Positions 16,461 to 25,575 of a stretch of DNA of 64,000 nt are shown here, piece by piece. Source of the DNA: Mogibacterium sp. (GTDB lineage Bacteria > Bacillota > Clostridia > Peptostreptococcales > Anaerovoracaceae). The DNA is taken from positions 62,001-126,000 of the forward strand of contig JAFRCS010000015.1 in NCBI GenBank assembly GCA_017404265.1. The letters run 5' to 3'. The notes beneath the pieces were generated by a model. The model saw only the letters and a list, made by a program, of their open reading frames with translations, ran no database searches and was not told the origin of the DNA. The position numbers were made by a program, and so were the translations under genes. The stretch's first letter is position 1. Every line of letters begins with the position of its first letter.

Positions 16461-17819
16461 TTAGACCGATGCGAGATATCTGCCGAGCTCCTTGTTGGAG
16501 TCAGCGACTACCTTCTCTTCATCTATGCCTGTGATGGCTCCATTTTCAACAGTGACTTCGCCATCGATGACTGTGTAGTCCACCGCTCCTCTTAAGCCTA
16601 CCGTGCCAAGCACCGACTTAGGATCGTAGCACGCGCCTACCAGCTCAAGACGGCCGGAGTCTACCATGAAGAAGTCGGCGCACTTGCCCACTTCTAACGA
16701 GCCTATCTCTTTGTCTCTTCCGAGCAGTCTGGCGGATCCCTTTGTAGCGATCTTCAGCATGTCGTAGCCCGTAGGCGCCAATCTGCTTGAGTTGAGTCTG
16801 TGCAGCAGGAATCCCACGCGGAGTTCCTCAAGCATATCGGATCCGTCGTTGGACGCCGATCCGTCAACACCGAGGCCCACAGGGATATCCATTTCGAGCA
16901 TCTCCGGGATACGTGCGATGCCGGATGAAAGCTTCATGTTTGAGATCGGGCAGTGGCAGACGCCTGTGCCTGTCTCAGCGAGCAGCTTGAGTTCTTCATC
17001 GTTGAAGTGTATGCCGTGGGCATACCAAACATCATCTCCTATCCAGCCCACTCTTTCCATGTAGGCCAGCGGACGTATTCCCTCGCGTTCAAGCATGTAG
17101 TTTTCTTCATCCTTCGTTTCGCAAAGGTGTGTGTGCAGGCGCACGCCCTTCTCTCTTGCCAGTATGGCCGACTCGCGAAGCAGGTCCTCGGATACCGAGA
17201 ACGGTGAGCACGGTGCCAGCGCTATGCGGCGTTTTGAGCGGAATGACGTATCGTGATACTTGTCAATCAGGTCGATGCTGTCCTTCATGATCTCATCCAC
17301 GCTCTGCACCACGCTGTCAGGCGGAAGCCCTCCGTCCTTGACGGACAGGTCCATCGAGCCGCGCGAGAAATGCATCCTCACTCCCAGCTTGTCCGCCGCC
17401 GCAGCCTGAGCGCCGATCAGATCGCCCGCCCCCGCAGGGAATACGTAGTGATGGTCGAATACCGTTGTGCAGCCGTTTTTCATCAACTCGCCCATGCCGG
17501 TGAGCGATGACAGATACACAGTGTCCTCATTCAGGTTCTTCCATATCTCATAGAGCGTCTTGAGCCAGTCGAAGAGCTCCATGTTCTGCACTTTCTCAAG
17601 GTTGCGTGAAAACACCTGATACAGATGGTGATGCGCGTTCACAAGACCCGGATAACAGAGCATGCCGCTTCCGTCTATGACCTTGTCCGCCTTGCGCTCT
17701 TCAGGTCCGATATAATCTATGAGTCCGTCCTTGCAAAACAGGTTCGCGTTCTCATAAACGGTGTCATTGCCGTCACATGATACTATCGCGCGGATGTTTT
17801 TTACCAGTAATGTACTCAT
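16461..17819 (-). CDS. amidohydrolase, 8-oxoguanine deaminase-like (ATZ/TRZ subgroup)
   Basis: 452 residues, amidohydrolase fold. Metal ligands appear in VNAHHHLYQ, the HTHLCET segment, YAHGIHF and GLGVDGSASNDGSD. The stretch around NAHHHLYQVFSRN and ELFDWLKTLYEIW matches the 8-oxoguanine deaminase subgroup, which converts 8-oxoguanine to urate; related enzymes deaminate other heterocycles, so the substrate is inferred. It is the last gene of a run MFS transporter - RidA - deaminase, and the neighbouring RidA and transporter suggest a small heterocycle-use operon apart from the main purine island at 28-64 kb. Confidence 0.8.
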   Translation of the reverse strand: MSTLLVKNIRAIVSCDGNDTVYENANLFCKDGLIDYIGPEERKADKVIDGSGMLCYPGLVNAHHHLYQVFSRNLEKVQNMELFDWLKTLYEIWKNLNEDTVYLSSLTGMGELMKNGCTTVFDHHYVFPAGAGDLIGAQAAAADKLGVRMHFSRGSMDLSVKDGGLPPDSVVQSVDEIMKDSIDLIDKYHDTSFRSKRRIALAPCSPFSVSEDLLRESAILAREKGVRLHTHLCETKDEENYMLEREGIRPLAYMERVGWIGDDVWYAHGIHFNDEELKLLAETGTGVCHCPISNMKLSSGIARIPEMLEMDIPVGLGVDGSASNDGSDMLEELRVGFLLHRLNSSRLAPTGYDMLKIATKGSARLLGRDKEIGSLEVGKCADFFMVDSGRLELVGACYDPKSVLGTVGLRGAVDYTVIDGEVTVENGAITGIDEEKVVADSNKELGRYLASV

Positions 17820-17847
17820 TATCCCTCTCCTTCCGGTGAACGGTCTC

Positions 17848-18216
17848 CTATGCCTCGGCTATCGCTTCTATCTCGCACAGCACTCCCTTTGGAAGAGCCT
17901 TTACCGCGACGCAGCTCCTTGCCGGCTTTGATGTGAAGTATTCGGCATATACCGCGTTGAAAGCCGCGAAATCGCCCATGTCAGCCAGGAAGCATGTGGT
18001 CTTGATGACCTTGTCGAATCCTGAGCCTGCCGCCTCAAGAAGAGCCCCTACGTTCTTGCAGCTCTGATGAGCCTGAGCTTCGATGCCCTCAGGCGCTTCG
18101 CCCGTTGCAGGGTCTACAGGGATCTGGCCTGATGTAAAGACAAATCCGTTCACGATAAAGCCCTGTGAATAAGGTCCGATTGCTCCCGGAGCCTTGTCAG
18201 TTGCGATCACTTTCAT
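17848..18216 (-). CDS. RidA family enamine/imine deaminase
   Basis: 122 residues, full length for the YjgF/YER057c/UK114 family. Blocks include GAIGPYSQG, FTSGQIPVDPATGE, the arginine in ARSCVAVKALPKG and the glutamate in CEIEAIA. RidA hydrolyses reactive 2-aminoacrylate-type enamines and imines to ketoacids; members in catabolic operons act on pathway intermediates. It starts one base after the transporter stop and is followed after 28 bases by the deaminase, so it is operonic with both. Confidence 0.9.
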   Translation of the reverse strand: MKVIATDKAPGAIGPYSQGFIVNGFVFTSGQIPVDPATGEAPEGIEAQAHQSCKNVGALLEAAGSGFDKVIKTTCFLADMGDFAAFNAVYAEYFTSKPARSCVAVKALPKGVLCEIEAIAEA

Positions 18217-18217
18217 A

Positions 18218-19462
18218 TCAGTTCTCCTTTCTCTCCCTCATGGTGAGCATCAGCACGGCAACAAGTATCACTATGACTGCTGCCGACGCCGACCATATGA
18301 CCTTTCCCGGCAGGAACGATTCCGTGCCGTCGCTGTTTACTATAACGTCCGCGTTTCTGAGAAGCCATGCGCTTACCGCAGGTCCTATCAGCCCCGGTAC
18401 GAATACCTGTCCTATTATGCGGACACCCTGGAACTGCCCCGCTCTGCCCTCAGGGATGTTGTCTCTTATCATGGCTCCGAATATCGACATTCCGGCAAGA
18501 TAACCGGTCATGGCGATCAGCGAGCCGATGAACGCCTGGAGGGCTGCATGAGCCTGTGTGAAATATAATATAGTATACCCTACCAGCAGCATTGCCGCTA
18601 CCGGCAGAATGCTCTTCATGAATCCCCTGCTGTCATATAGTCTGCCGTAGAACACGGTGGCCACGGCAGCCAGAAGGATGGCCGGAGCGAATATCATGAC
18701 GTAGTTGGCAAGACCGAGCGTCTTTTCGTAATAGATGATCAGGTACGGCATGAATATCTGTATCGATATGCCGAATACGGCAAAGTTGAGGAGCGTCAGG
18801 TAGAGCGTCTTGTTCTCTTTTGCTACGGATGGTCTGAAGCTATACGCAAGGGTCTCGCCCATGCTCTCTTCGGACTTCTTAAGCCCCGGATCGTCTTCGA
18901 TTATGAACCATCCGAGCACGCCTATGAGCGCAGTCGCGATGCCGATTACATAGTAGATGGTCACCCAGGCGGAATGCTCATCGAGATTGAAACTCATGAA
19001 CCCTCCGAACACCACCAGTACGGCCACAAGCGGCATCATCGAGTTGACTCCCTCTATCTTTCCTCTGTTGGTGGAGTCTCCCCTGTCTGTCAGCCAGGCG
19101 TTATATGCCGCGTCATTTGCTGTGGATCCGAAATATGTCATCACGCAGTCCATGACTATGGTAAGAGCGACGCTGTGTATGTACGCGAAGGCTATTATAC
19201 TGATACCCCATATTATATAGCCTGCGCTCATGAAGGCTTTGCGCTTCCCGACCTTGTCGGACACCGCTCCCATTATGATCGTAGTCAGAGCCGCAGTAAC
19301 GGCGCTTGCCATTACCATAAGGGATATGTCGGCGGCCGTCGCATGGAACATCTTATATATGAACACGTTGAAATACATGTTCTCCACGACCCAGGCCACC
19401 TGTCCCATGAGTCCGAATATCAGCATGGATATCCAGAATTTCCTTCCGAGTTTAGTCTGCAT
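18218..19462 (-). CDS. major facilitator superfamily transporter
   Basis: 414 residues with about 12 hydrophobic segments and the MFS loop signature GAVSDKVGKRKAF after segment 2. The interior ANDAAYNAWLTD resembles the MFS_1/SLC45-like group. The substrate cannot be read directly; position in front of ridA (one base apart) and an 8-oxoguanine deaminase-like gene suggests a nitrogen heterocycle or related compound. AGAGGAC serves as the ribosome site. No clear own promoter in the 53 bases after clpB. Confidence 0.8.
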   Translation of the reverse strand: MQTKLGRKFWISMLIFGLMGQVAWVVENMYFNVFIYKMFHATAADISLMVMASAVTAALTTIIMGAVSDKVGKRKAFMSAGYIIWGISIIAFAYIHSVALTIVMDCVMTYFGSTANDAAYNAWLTDRGDSTNRGKIEGVNSMMPLVAVLVVFGGFMSFNLDEHSAWVTIYYVIGIATALIGVLGWFIIEDDPGLKKSEESMGETLAYSFRPSVAKENKTLYLTLLNFAVFGISIQIFMPYLIIYYEKTLGLANYVMIFAPAILLAAVATVFYGRLYDSRGFMKSILPVAAMLLVGYTILYFTQAHAALQAFIGSLIAMTGYLAGMSIFGAMIRDNIPEGRAGQFQGVRIIGQVFVPGLIGPAVSAWLLRNADVIVNSDGTESFLPGKVIWSASAAVIVILVAVLMLTMRERKEN

Positions 19463-19515
19463 GACGCTGTCCTCTTTTCGCGTTTTATTTAACGCATAAT
19501 ACTTATCAGTTATGC

Positions 19516-22119
19516 CTATGCTTCTTTATCCGCCGACTCATAGATGAGCTTTTCTCCGTCGGAATCGACTGTCAGAGCCTGTCCGTCGACTATGCTTCCC
19601 CTTATGACGCCCTCTGCTATCTCGGTCTCTACATGCTGCTGCAGGTATCTCTTGATAGGTCTTGCACCGTAATGCGGATCATAAGCCTCGTCTGCGATGA
19701 ATCCGAGAGCCCTGTCAGTGATCTTAAGGTCGATATCCCTGTCTTTGAGCCTGCCGGCTATGTCATTGAATGACAGTTTTATTATACCCTCTATCTGCTC
19801 CTTAGTCAGCGGGCTGAACAATATTATGTCATCTATCCTGTTGAGGAATTCAGGTCTGAATCCCGCGCGAAGCTTAGCCATGACGGCTTCTTCAACTTCA
19901 GGGTCTATCGTACCGTCTTCTTTCATGTTGTCGATAAGATCCATGCTTCCTATGTTGGAAGTCATGATGACTATCGTGTTCTTGAAATCGACCGTACGTC
20001 CCTGGTTGTCTGTAAGACGTCCGTCGTCCAGCAGCTGCAGAAGGATGTTGAATACATCCGGATGCGCTTTTTCTATCTCATCAAAGAGGATAACGCTGTA
20101 CGGTTTGCGGCGCACGGCTTCTGTCAGCTGTCCGCCCTCGTCGTAGCCCACATATCCCGGAGGAGCCCCCACAAGTCTCGATACCGAGTGCTTCTCCATG
20201 TACTCGGACATGTCTATCCTGATCATGTTGCGCTCGCTGTCGAAGAGAGCCTCCGAAAGCGCTTTGGCAAGTTCTGTCTTGCCCACGCCGGTCGGTCCGA
20301 GGAATATGAACGATCCGATAGGTCTGTTCTCATCCTTGAGACCCGCTCTGGCGCGCAAAATCGCCTCTGAGACGGCTTTTACACCCTCGTCCTGACCGAT
20401 GACCCTTTTATGCAGTATATCCGGCAATCTGAGGAGTTTATCGCGTTCTGTCTCTATCAGCTTGCTGACAGGTATGCCTGTCCAGCCGGATACGACCTCA
20501 GCGATCTCGTCTTCCGTTACTTCTTCCTGAAGCAGTCTTTCCTCTTCTCTCTTGTCGGCTGCTGCTTTCTTCTCTTCGAGCTTTTTCTCAAGGTCAGGCA
20601 GCACGCCGTACTTCAGCTTGGCGCCCTTCTCATAGTCGGCCTGCCTCTCAGCATCCTCTATCTCAAGTCTGACATCTTCTATCTGCTGCTTGAGATTCTT
20701 TGCCTCAAGGATGTCCGCCTTCTCGTTCTCCCACTGTGCCCTCATGACATCGCTTTCGCCTTTGAGTTCAGCAAGTTCTTTTTCAAGGGCTTCAAGCCTT
20801 GCCTTGGATCCCTTGTCTTCTTCTTTGGCCAGAGCCTGCTTCTCTATCTCAAGCTGGGTTATCTTGCGGGATATCTGGTCGAGTTCGGATGGCATACTGT
20901 CGATCTCTGTACGGATACGGGCAGCTGCCTCGTCCATGAGGTCTATTGCCTTGTCAGGCAGGAACCTGTCGCTGATGTATCTGTCCGAAAGCGTTGCGCA
21001 CGCGATAAGAGCGCTGTCCGTGATACGCACGCCGTGATGGATCTCAAACTTTTCCTTGAGTCCGCGGAGTATGGATACCGTATCCTCGACGGTCGGCTGA
21101 TCGACCATGACCTTCTGGAACCTTCTCTCAAGAGCAGCATCCTTCTCTATGTGCTTTCTGTACTCATCGAGAGTCGTAGCGCCTATGCAGTGGAGCTCGC
21201 CTCTTGCCAGCTTCGGCTTGAGCAGGTTGCCCGCGTCCATTGCGCCTTCTGCGCTTCCGGCTCCTACGATGTTATGGATCTCATCGATGAACAGGATTAT
21301 GCGGCCCTCAGACTTTTCTATCTCGTTCAGTACGGCCTTGAGCCTCTCTTCGAATTCGCCTCTGTATTTAGCGCCCGCTATGAGAGAACCCATGTCCAGA
21401 GCATAGACTGTTTTGTCCTTGAGACCTTCAGGCACGTCGCCTGCAAGTATCCTCTGGGCGAGGCCTTCTACTACAGCCGTCTTTCCTACTCCCGGCTCAC
21501 CTATGAGCACAGGGTTGTTCTTTGTCCTGCGGGACAGTATCTGCACAACGTGTCTTATCTCGGAGTCTCTTCCGATGACCGGGTCCAGTTTGCCTGCCCT
21601 TGCCATCTCCACAAGGTCTCTGCCGTATTTTGCCAGCGCCTCGTAGTTGTCCTCAGGGTTCTGGCTGGTTATCCTCTGATTGCCCCTTACTTTGGTAAGA
21701 GCTTCAAGGAACTTTTCCTTTGTGATGCCATATCTGAGGAATATTCTCTCGCTCGGCGTTCCCTTTTCCGCGAGAAGAGCAAGATAAATATGCTCAACAC
21801 TCACATACTCATCCTTGAACTGATCAGCAAGAGCCTCGGCGTCCATGAAGATCTTGTTGAACCTGCGTGTCCCGTACATATTGTCGGCACCGCCGGACAC
21901 CTTCGCTATCTTGTCTACCTCTGCCTGAACGTCCTTTGTCACCGCGATTATATTCACTCCCATCGACTGAAGAAGCTTGGGGATCAGGCCATCCTGCTGT
22001 TTGAGCAGAGCAAGATGTATATGCTCGCCATCCACCATCTGGTTGCCCATGGCGACCGCTATGTTCTGGCAGTCAAGCACTATCTGCTGCGCGTTCTGAG
22101 TGTATTTTTCAATGTTCAT
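19516..22119 (-). CDS. clpB: ATP-dependent chaperone ClpB
   Basis: 867 residues with the normal ClpB layout: Clp N domain (1-145), AAA1 with [13 protein letters not shown], the long coiled-coil middle domain (about 405-530), AAA2 with [14 protein letters not shown] and the C-terminal D2-small domain. It disaggregates proteins with DnaK in the cytoplasm. The start at 22119 has AAAGGAG upstream; 17 codons upstream are open but lie at the promoter start. A promoter and a perfect CIRCE operator precede it, so heat induction through HrcA is expected. Confidence 0.95.
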   Translation of the reverse strand: MNIEKYTQNAQQIVLDCQNIAVAMGNQMVDGEHIHLALLKQQDGLIPKLLQSMGVNIIAVTKDVQAEVDKIAKVSGGADNMYGTRRFNKIFMDAEALADQFKDEYVSVEHIYLALLAEKGTPSERIFLRYGITKEKFLEALTKVRGNQRITSQNPEDNYEALAKYGRDLVEMARAGKLDPVIGRDSEIRHVVQILSRRTKNNPVLIGEPGVGKTAVVEGLAQRILAGDVPEGLKDKTVYALDMGSLIAGAKYRGEFEERLKAVLNEIEKSEGRIILFIDEIHNIVGAGSAEGAMDAGNLLKPKLARGELHCIGATTLDEYRKHIEKDAALERRFQKVMVDQPTVEDTVSILRGLKEKFEIHHGVRITDSALIACATLSDRYISDRFLPDKAIDLMDEAAARIRTEIDSMPSELDQISRKITQLEIEKQALAKEEDKGSKARLEALEKELAELKGESDVMRAQWENEKADILEAKNLKQQIEDVRLEIEDAERQADYEKGAKLKYGVLPDLEKKLEEKKAAADKREEERLLQEEVTEDEIAEVVSGWTGIPVSKLIETERDKLLRLPDILHKRVIGQDEGVKAVSEAILRARAGLKDENRPIGSFIFLGPTGVGKTELAKALSEALFDSERNMIRIDMSEYMEKHSVSRLVGAPPGYVGYDEGGQLTEAVRRKPYSVILFDEIEKAHPDVFNILLQLLDDGRLTDNQGRTVDFKNTIVIMTSNIGSMDLIDNMKEDGTIDPEVEEAVMAKLRAGFRPEFLNRIDDIILFSPLTKEQIEGIIKLSFNDIAGRLKDRDIDLKITDRALGFIADEAYDPHYGARPIKRYLQQHVETEIAEGVIRGSIVDGQALTVDSDGEKLIYESADKEA

Positions 22120-22171
22120 TTCTGCACTCCTTTCTGATGCCTTTTTTGGCATCCCGATTATTTGCAACATA

Positions 22172-22200
22172 ATGATAGTACAGTTTTCAAGGTTTGTAAA
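22172..22200 (-). promoter_or_regulatory. clpB promoter
   Basis: On the minus strand TTTACA (22200-22195), exactly 17 bases, TATCAT (22177-22172). Seven bases upstream of the -35 lies the CIRCE operator. Confidence 0.8.
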
Positions 22201-22207
22201 GAAAAAT

Positions 22208-22234
22208 TTAGCACTCTCTTGATGAGAGTGCTAA
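22208..22234. promoter_or_regulatory. CIRCE element, HrcA operator
   Basis: TTAGCACTC, nine bases, GAGTGCTAA: a perfect match to the 27-bp CIRCE consensus, positioned just upstream of the clpB promoter. HrcA binds CIRCE and represses heat-shock genes in Bacillota. In many species CIRCE controls groESL and dnaK, and clpB is controlled by CtsR, so HrcA control of clpB is informative. The hrcA gene is not in this window. Confidence 0.95.
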
Positions 22235-22259
22235 CAATCTATCTGTGTCCCGCAGTATG

Positions 22260-23171
22260 TCAATCGTATTTCCGTCCATCATGTCTGTCCTCAAGCGCGG
22301 ATACATAATCCTCATCTGCCAGCATATACGTAAATCCGTTTCCGTTGACCTCATTCACGCTGGTAATGGTCATGAAGGCTACGCTGTCTATGGCCAGTAC
22401 CGTACGCTTGACTTTGTTGAAGTTTCTGCTTCCGGCCGCGCAGAGGATGATATCCCTGTCCTCTCTCAGATAGCCTCCCACTCCCCTGATGATCGATGTT
22501 CCGAAGCCTGCCTTCAGCAGTTCTTCATTCACTTCATGTATCTTCTCGGTCCATATCATTATCTGATAGCCTCCCTGTTCAAGTACTATCATTTTGTCCA
22601 TTACTAAACTGTAGACCAGCGCATAGAGTATTCCGAGGATTATTCCCTCCGTTTCGGTCACCGGTATCTGTATGATAAAAATAGTTATGTCGATGGCCGC
22701 CATAACGGCCGGTATCTTCCAGCCCAGTTTACGGTTCATTATCATGGCAGGAACATCTATTCCGCCTGTAGAGCCCCCGAGCCTCAGGACCAGTCCGAGT
22801 CCTACACCGTCGAGCACTCCCGCGCATATTGCCGCGAGCATAGGCTCATTCACAAGGTGGTGCAGTGACGTCATTTGCTCGAATATACCCATAAAGAACG
22901 GAAAAGCGAAAGTCCCCAGAGCTATGGTCGCCGCGAATCTTTTGCCCAGGATCAATGCGCCTGTGATGAAAAGCGCTATGTTGAGTACGGCTACGACCAA
23001 GCTGACACTTGCCCCTGTAAAGATGTTTACCATCCTTCCTACACCGCTCATTCCGCTTACTACCATATTGTACGGCAGCGCGAAGCAAGTCACTGAAAAA
23101 GCACAGATGGCGTTTCCCGCTACCATCTGTGCAAATTCAAAAACGTTCTTTTTAGTAAATAGATCTCTCAC
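22260..23171 (-). CDS. YitT family membrane protein
   Basis: 303 residues beginning at a GTG with AAAGGAG upstream. The N-terminal 200 residues have 5-6 membrane segments with the YitT pattern GLGLVLRLGGSTGGIDVPAM; the C-terminal 90 residues are the soluble DUF2179 domain. Function of the family is not established. It is the last gene of a same-strand run from the alpha/beta hydrolase at 27992, 21 bases after the AAA gene. Confidence 0.85.
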   Translation of the reverse strand: MRDLFTKKNVFEFAQMVAGNAICAFSVTCFALPYNMVVSGMSGVGRMVNIFTGASVSLVVAVLNIALFITGALILGKRFAATIALGTFAFPFFMGIFEQMTSLHHLVNEPMLAAICAGVLDGVGLGLVLRLGGSTGGIDVPAMIMNRKLGWKIPAVMAAIDITIFIIQIPVTETEGIILGILYALVYSLVMDKMIVLEQGGYQIMIWTEKIHEVNEELLKAGFGTSIIRGVGGYLREDRDIILCAAGSRNFNKVKRTVLAIDSVAFMTITSVNEVNGNGFTYMLADEDYVSALEDRHDGRKYD

Positions 23172-23192
23172 TGACAGTCTGCTCCTTTTGCA

Positions 23193-24356
23193 TCAGCGTC
23201 TTATTATCGGTTCCTTTTCCGGGAGCTTGAATTTTTTCTTCTTTCCCGCAGGCTTTTCCTCTTCTATCTCCATCGGCTCTTCAGGGAGCAGGATCAGCGG
23301 TTTTTCATCGTACTCATCCGTGAGATCTTCAAGTGTGATAGTCGTCAGTATCTCTTCGTTGACTTCCTCAAGATTCGAAACTCTCGCGGCCTGATTGGTG
23401 ATTATCCTCTCAAAGAGATTACGCACCTCTCTGGCGTTCGCGAAATTCTCGCCCTTGAATTTTTCGAGCCTGATTATCTCCTCGCGTACCGCGGCGTCCG
23501 CCTCCTCAGTAAGCGTGTACTGATACTTCTTGCACTGCAGCTCAAAAATGGCCTGCAGCTCGTCCACCGTGTAATCAGGGAAATAGAAGTATTTGTTGAA
23601 TCTGGACTTGAGTCCCGGGTTGCTCTCCACGAAATCCTTCATCAGCTCGGTATACCCGGCGACTATGACAATGAACTTGTCGCGGTGATCCTCCATGGCT
23701 TTCAGGATGGTGTCTATCGCTTCCTGGCCGAAGTTCTCATCCTTCTGATTGAGTGTATATGCCTCATCGATGAACAGTATCCCGCCCATCGCCTCTTCTA
23801 TCTTCTTGGATGTCTTGATGGCCGTCTGTCCAACATAGCCCGCGACCAGACCGGCCCTGTCAGTCTCGATCAGCTGACCGGTCTCAAGAATGCCGATCTC
23901 TTTGTACAGTTTGCCAAGTATTCTTGCGACCGTGGTCTTGCCCGTCCCCGGATTGCCCGAGAAAACAAGATGCAGGGACATAGGGACCGACTTCATCCCC
24001 TTCTCCTCACGCATCATTCTGACCTTGGCGAGACCAATGAGCTCCTCTACGTCGTGCTTGATAGTCTTGAGTCCAATAAGCTCTTCAAGTTCTTCCATGC
24101 CTGACTTTTCCGGCTCTTTCGGCGCTGCAGGCTCCTCTTCTTTTGAGGTGGCTACAGCGACAGGTTTCATTTCAGTTTCGACCAGGGTCTCGACCTCTGT
24201 CTCCACTGCCGGGGCTATGCCCGCAGCCGAAGACGGCCTGCTTTTCTCTTCCGCAGCTCTGATCCTGTCATTGATCGCCTTTTTGCGTTCTTTCTCGTCA
24301 GTCATTCCGTAAAAGTCCTCATAGATATTCCTGAATCCATCCAGCATATCTGCCAT
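23193..24356 (-). CDS. AAA+ ATPase of the CbbX / SpoVK type
   Basis: 387 residues. The first 90 are charged and low in complexity (many Glu, Val, Thr). The AAA core has Walker A GNPGTGKTTVAR, Walker B GILFIDEAYTL, and the arginine-containing SRFNKYFYFPDYT, matching stage V sporulation protein K and CbbX. Such proteins remodel partner complexes; the target here is unknown. The gene follows the D-Ala-D-Ala ligase by 22 bases and has AGGTAAGG as ribosome site. The acidic tail after 345 ends in a Lys-rich stretch, another unusual low-complexity part. Confidence 0.8.
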   Translation of the reverse strand: MADMLDGFRNIYEDFYGMTDEKERKKAINDRIRAAEEKSRPSSAAGIAPAVETEVETLVETEMKPVAVATSKEEEPAAPKEPEKSGMEELEELIGLKTIKHDVEELIGLAKVRMMREEKGMKSVPMSLHLVFSGNPGTGKTTVARILGKLYKEIGILETGQLIETDRAGLVAGYVGQTAIKTSKKIEEAMGGILFIDEAYTLNQKDENFGQEAIDTILKAMEDHRDKFIVIVAGYTELMKDFVESNPGLKSRFNKYFYFPDYTVDELQAIFELQCKKYQYTLTEEADAAVREEIIRLEKFKGENFANAREVRNLFERIITNQAARVSNLEEVNEEILTTITLEDLTDEYDEKPLILLPEEPMEIEEEKPAGKKKKFKLPEKEPIIRR

Positions 24357-24378
24357 TTGCCTTACCTCTTATCTCTTA

Positions 24379-25566
24379 CTAGCCCAGATCGGCTGTCTTC
24401 AGTATGTTTGTATCAAATGTGAATGTCAGCGATTCCTCGATGCGCGTTCTCTTAAGTGCCAGCTGTATCATGCGGTCAAGGAGATCCTTGTACGGCACGC
24501 CGACAGGCTCCCACAGGTAGAATGACAGCGAGCCCGGTATAGGGTTGATCTCGTTGAAATAGAGCTTGTTCTCATCTTCATCGATCATAAAGTCGATGCG
24601 GGATACCCCGTTGCAGCCGAGCGCCTTGAAGGATTTTACAGCAAGTTCCCTTATCTCCTCGCGCTTCTCCGGGCTCAGATCAGCAGGGATCTTTCTTGAA
24701 AGGTTAGCCATGCCTGCGCCTTTGGAGCCGCTGCCTCCCTTTGCTCCGCCCTTCTTTCCGCCTCCGCTTACGTACTTGTCTTCATAGCTTAAGATCTCGC
24801 CTGATGTCAGAGGCTCTTCGCATTCCGATGCCTCTGCCCCATTCTCATCGCCAAGCACCGCGCAGTTGATCTCTCTGAGTTTTGATATGGCGTGCTCAGC
24901 CATTATGCGGGCCGCGTATCTGAACGCGTCATCTATAGCATCTATGAGTTCATCCCTGCTTTTAGCGATGCCGATGCCGACGCTGGATCCGAGATTGACC
25001 GGCTTTACGATGACCGGATAACCTATAGTCTTCTCTATGTCATCCGCGACGCCTTCCGGATCTTCATAATCAGCCATGGTGTAAACATTGGCGTCGAGAA
25101 CAGGCACGCCGGCTTCCTTGAGCACTGCCTTTGTGACTGCTTTGTCCATGCTGATGGCTGATGCCGTGACATCAGGTCCGACAAACGGTATGCCCACTGT
25201 CTTGAGGTAACCCTGAAGGGCTCCGTCCTCAACGTTGGTGCCGTGCACCACCGGGAACGCGATATCTATGTCCACAGGCTTCATGCCGCCGAACTTCTTA
25301 GGAGGGAACTGCACCAGCTGTACCCTTCCTCCGTCGTTTACCATGATGACCCTCTGCGACTTTTTGAGGAGTGCAGGGATGTCCCTGTACGCCTTGATAT
25401 CGCCTATATTGCTTCCTATGTACATGTCGTTTTCTTTTGTCATGTACACCGGAATGACTTCATATTTCTCTGTATCCATTGCTTTGAGGGCCTGGATGCC
25501 GGATATTACCGATACTTCATGCTCAACGGTCTTGCCGCCAAACATCATTGCGACTCTTGTCTTCAT
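24379..25566 (-). CDS. ddl: D-alanine--D-alanine ligase family protein with a Gly/Lys-rich insert
   Basis: 395 residues, ATP-grasp fold. It begins with VAMMFGGKTVEHEVSVISG, followed by the ATP-binding YPVIVKPVNLGSSVGI, and ends with FNEINPIPGSLSFYLW. It makes D-Ala-D-Ala (or a related depsipeptide/dipeptide) for peptidoglycan. In the omega-loop region after EDKYVS there is an insert rich in Gly, Lys and Ser ahead of RKIPADLS, making the protein about 40 residues longer than typical Ddl. It lies 9 bases after a Mur ligase gene, in line with joint action: the dipeptide made here is the substrate of MurF-type ligases. Confidence 0.85.
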   Translation of the reverse strand: MKTRVAMMFGGKTVEHEVSVISGIQALKAMDTEKYEVIPVYMTKENDMYIGSNIGDIKAYRDIPALLKKSQRVIMVNDGGRVQLVQFPPKKFGGMKPVDIDIAFPVVHGTNVEDGALQGYLKTVGIPFVGPDVTASAISMDKAVTKAVLKEAGVPVLDANVYTMADYEDPEGVADDIEKTIGYPVIVKPVNLGSSVGIGIAKSRDELIDAIDDAFRYAARIMAEHAISKLREINCAVLGDENGAEASECEEPLTSGEILSYEDKYVSGGGKKGGAKGGSGSKGAGMANLSRKIPADLSPEKREEIRELAVKSFKALGCNGVSRIDFMIDEDENKLYFNEINPIPGSLSFYLWEPVGVPYKDLLDRMIQLALKRTRIEESLTFTFDTNILKTADLG

Positions 25567-25575
25567 GTCTGTCTC

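Noticed and set aside
20410..22137. 575-residue open frame on the + strand opposite clpB
   Set aside because: Antisense shadow: lacks family motifs and a ribosome site, and its composition (many His, Tyr, Leu, Val) mirrors clpB codons.
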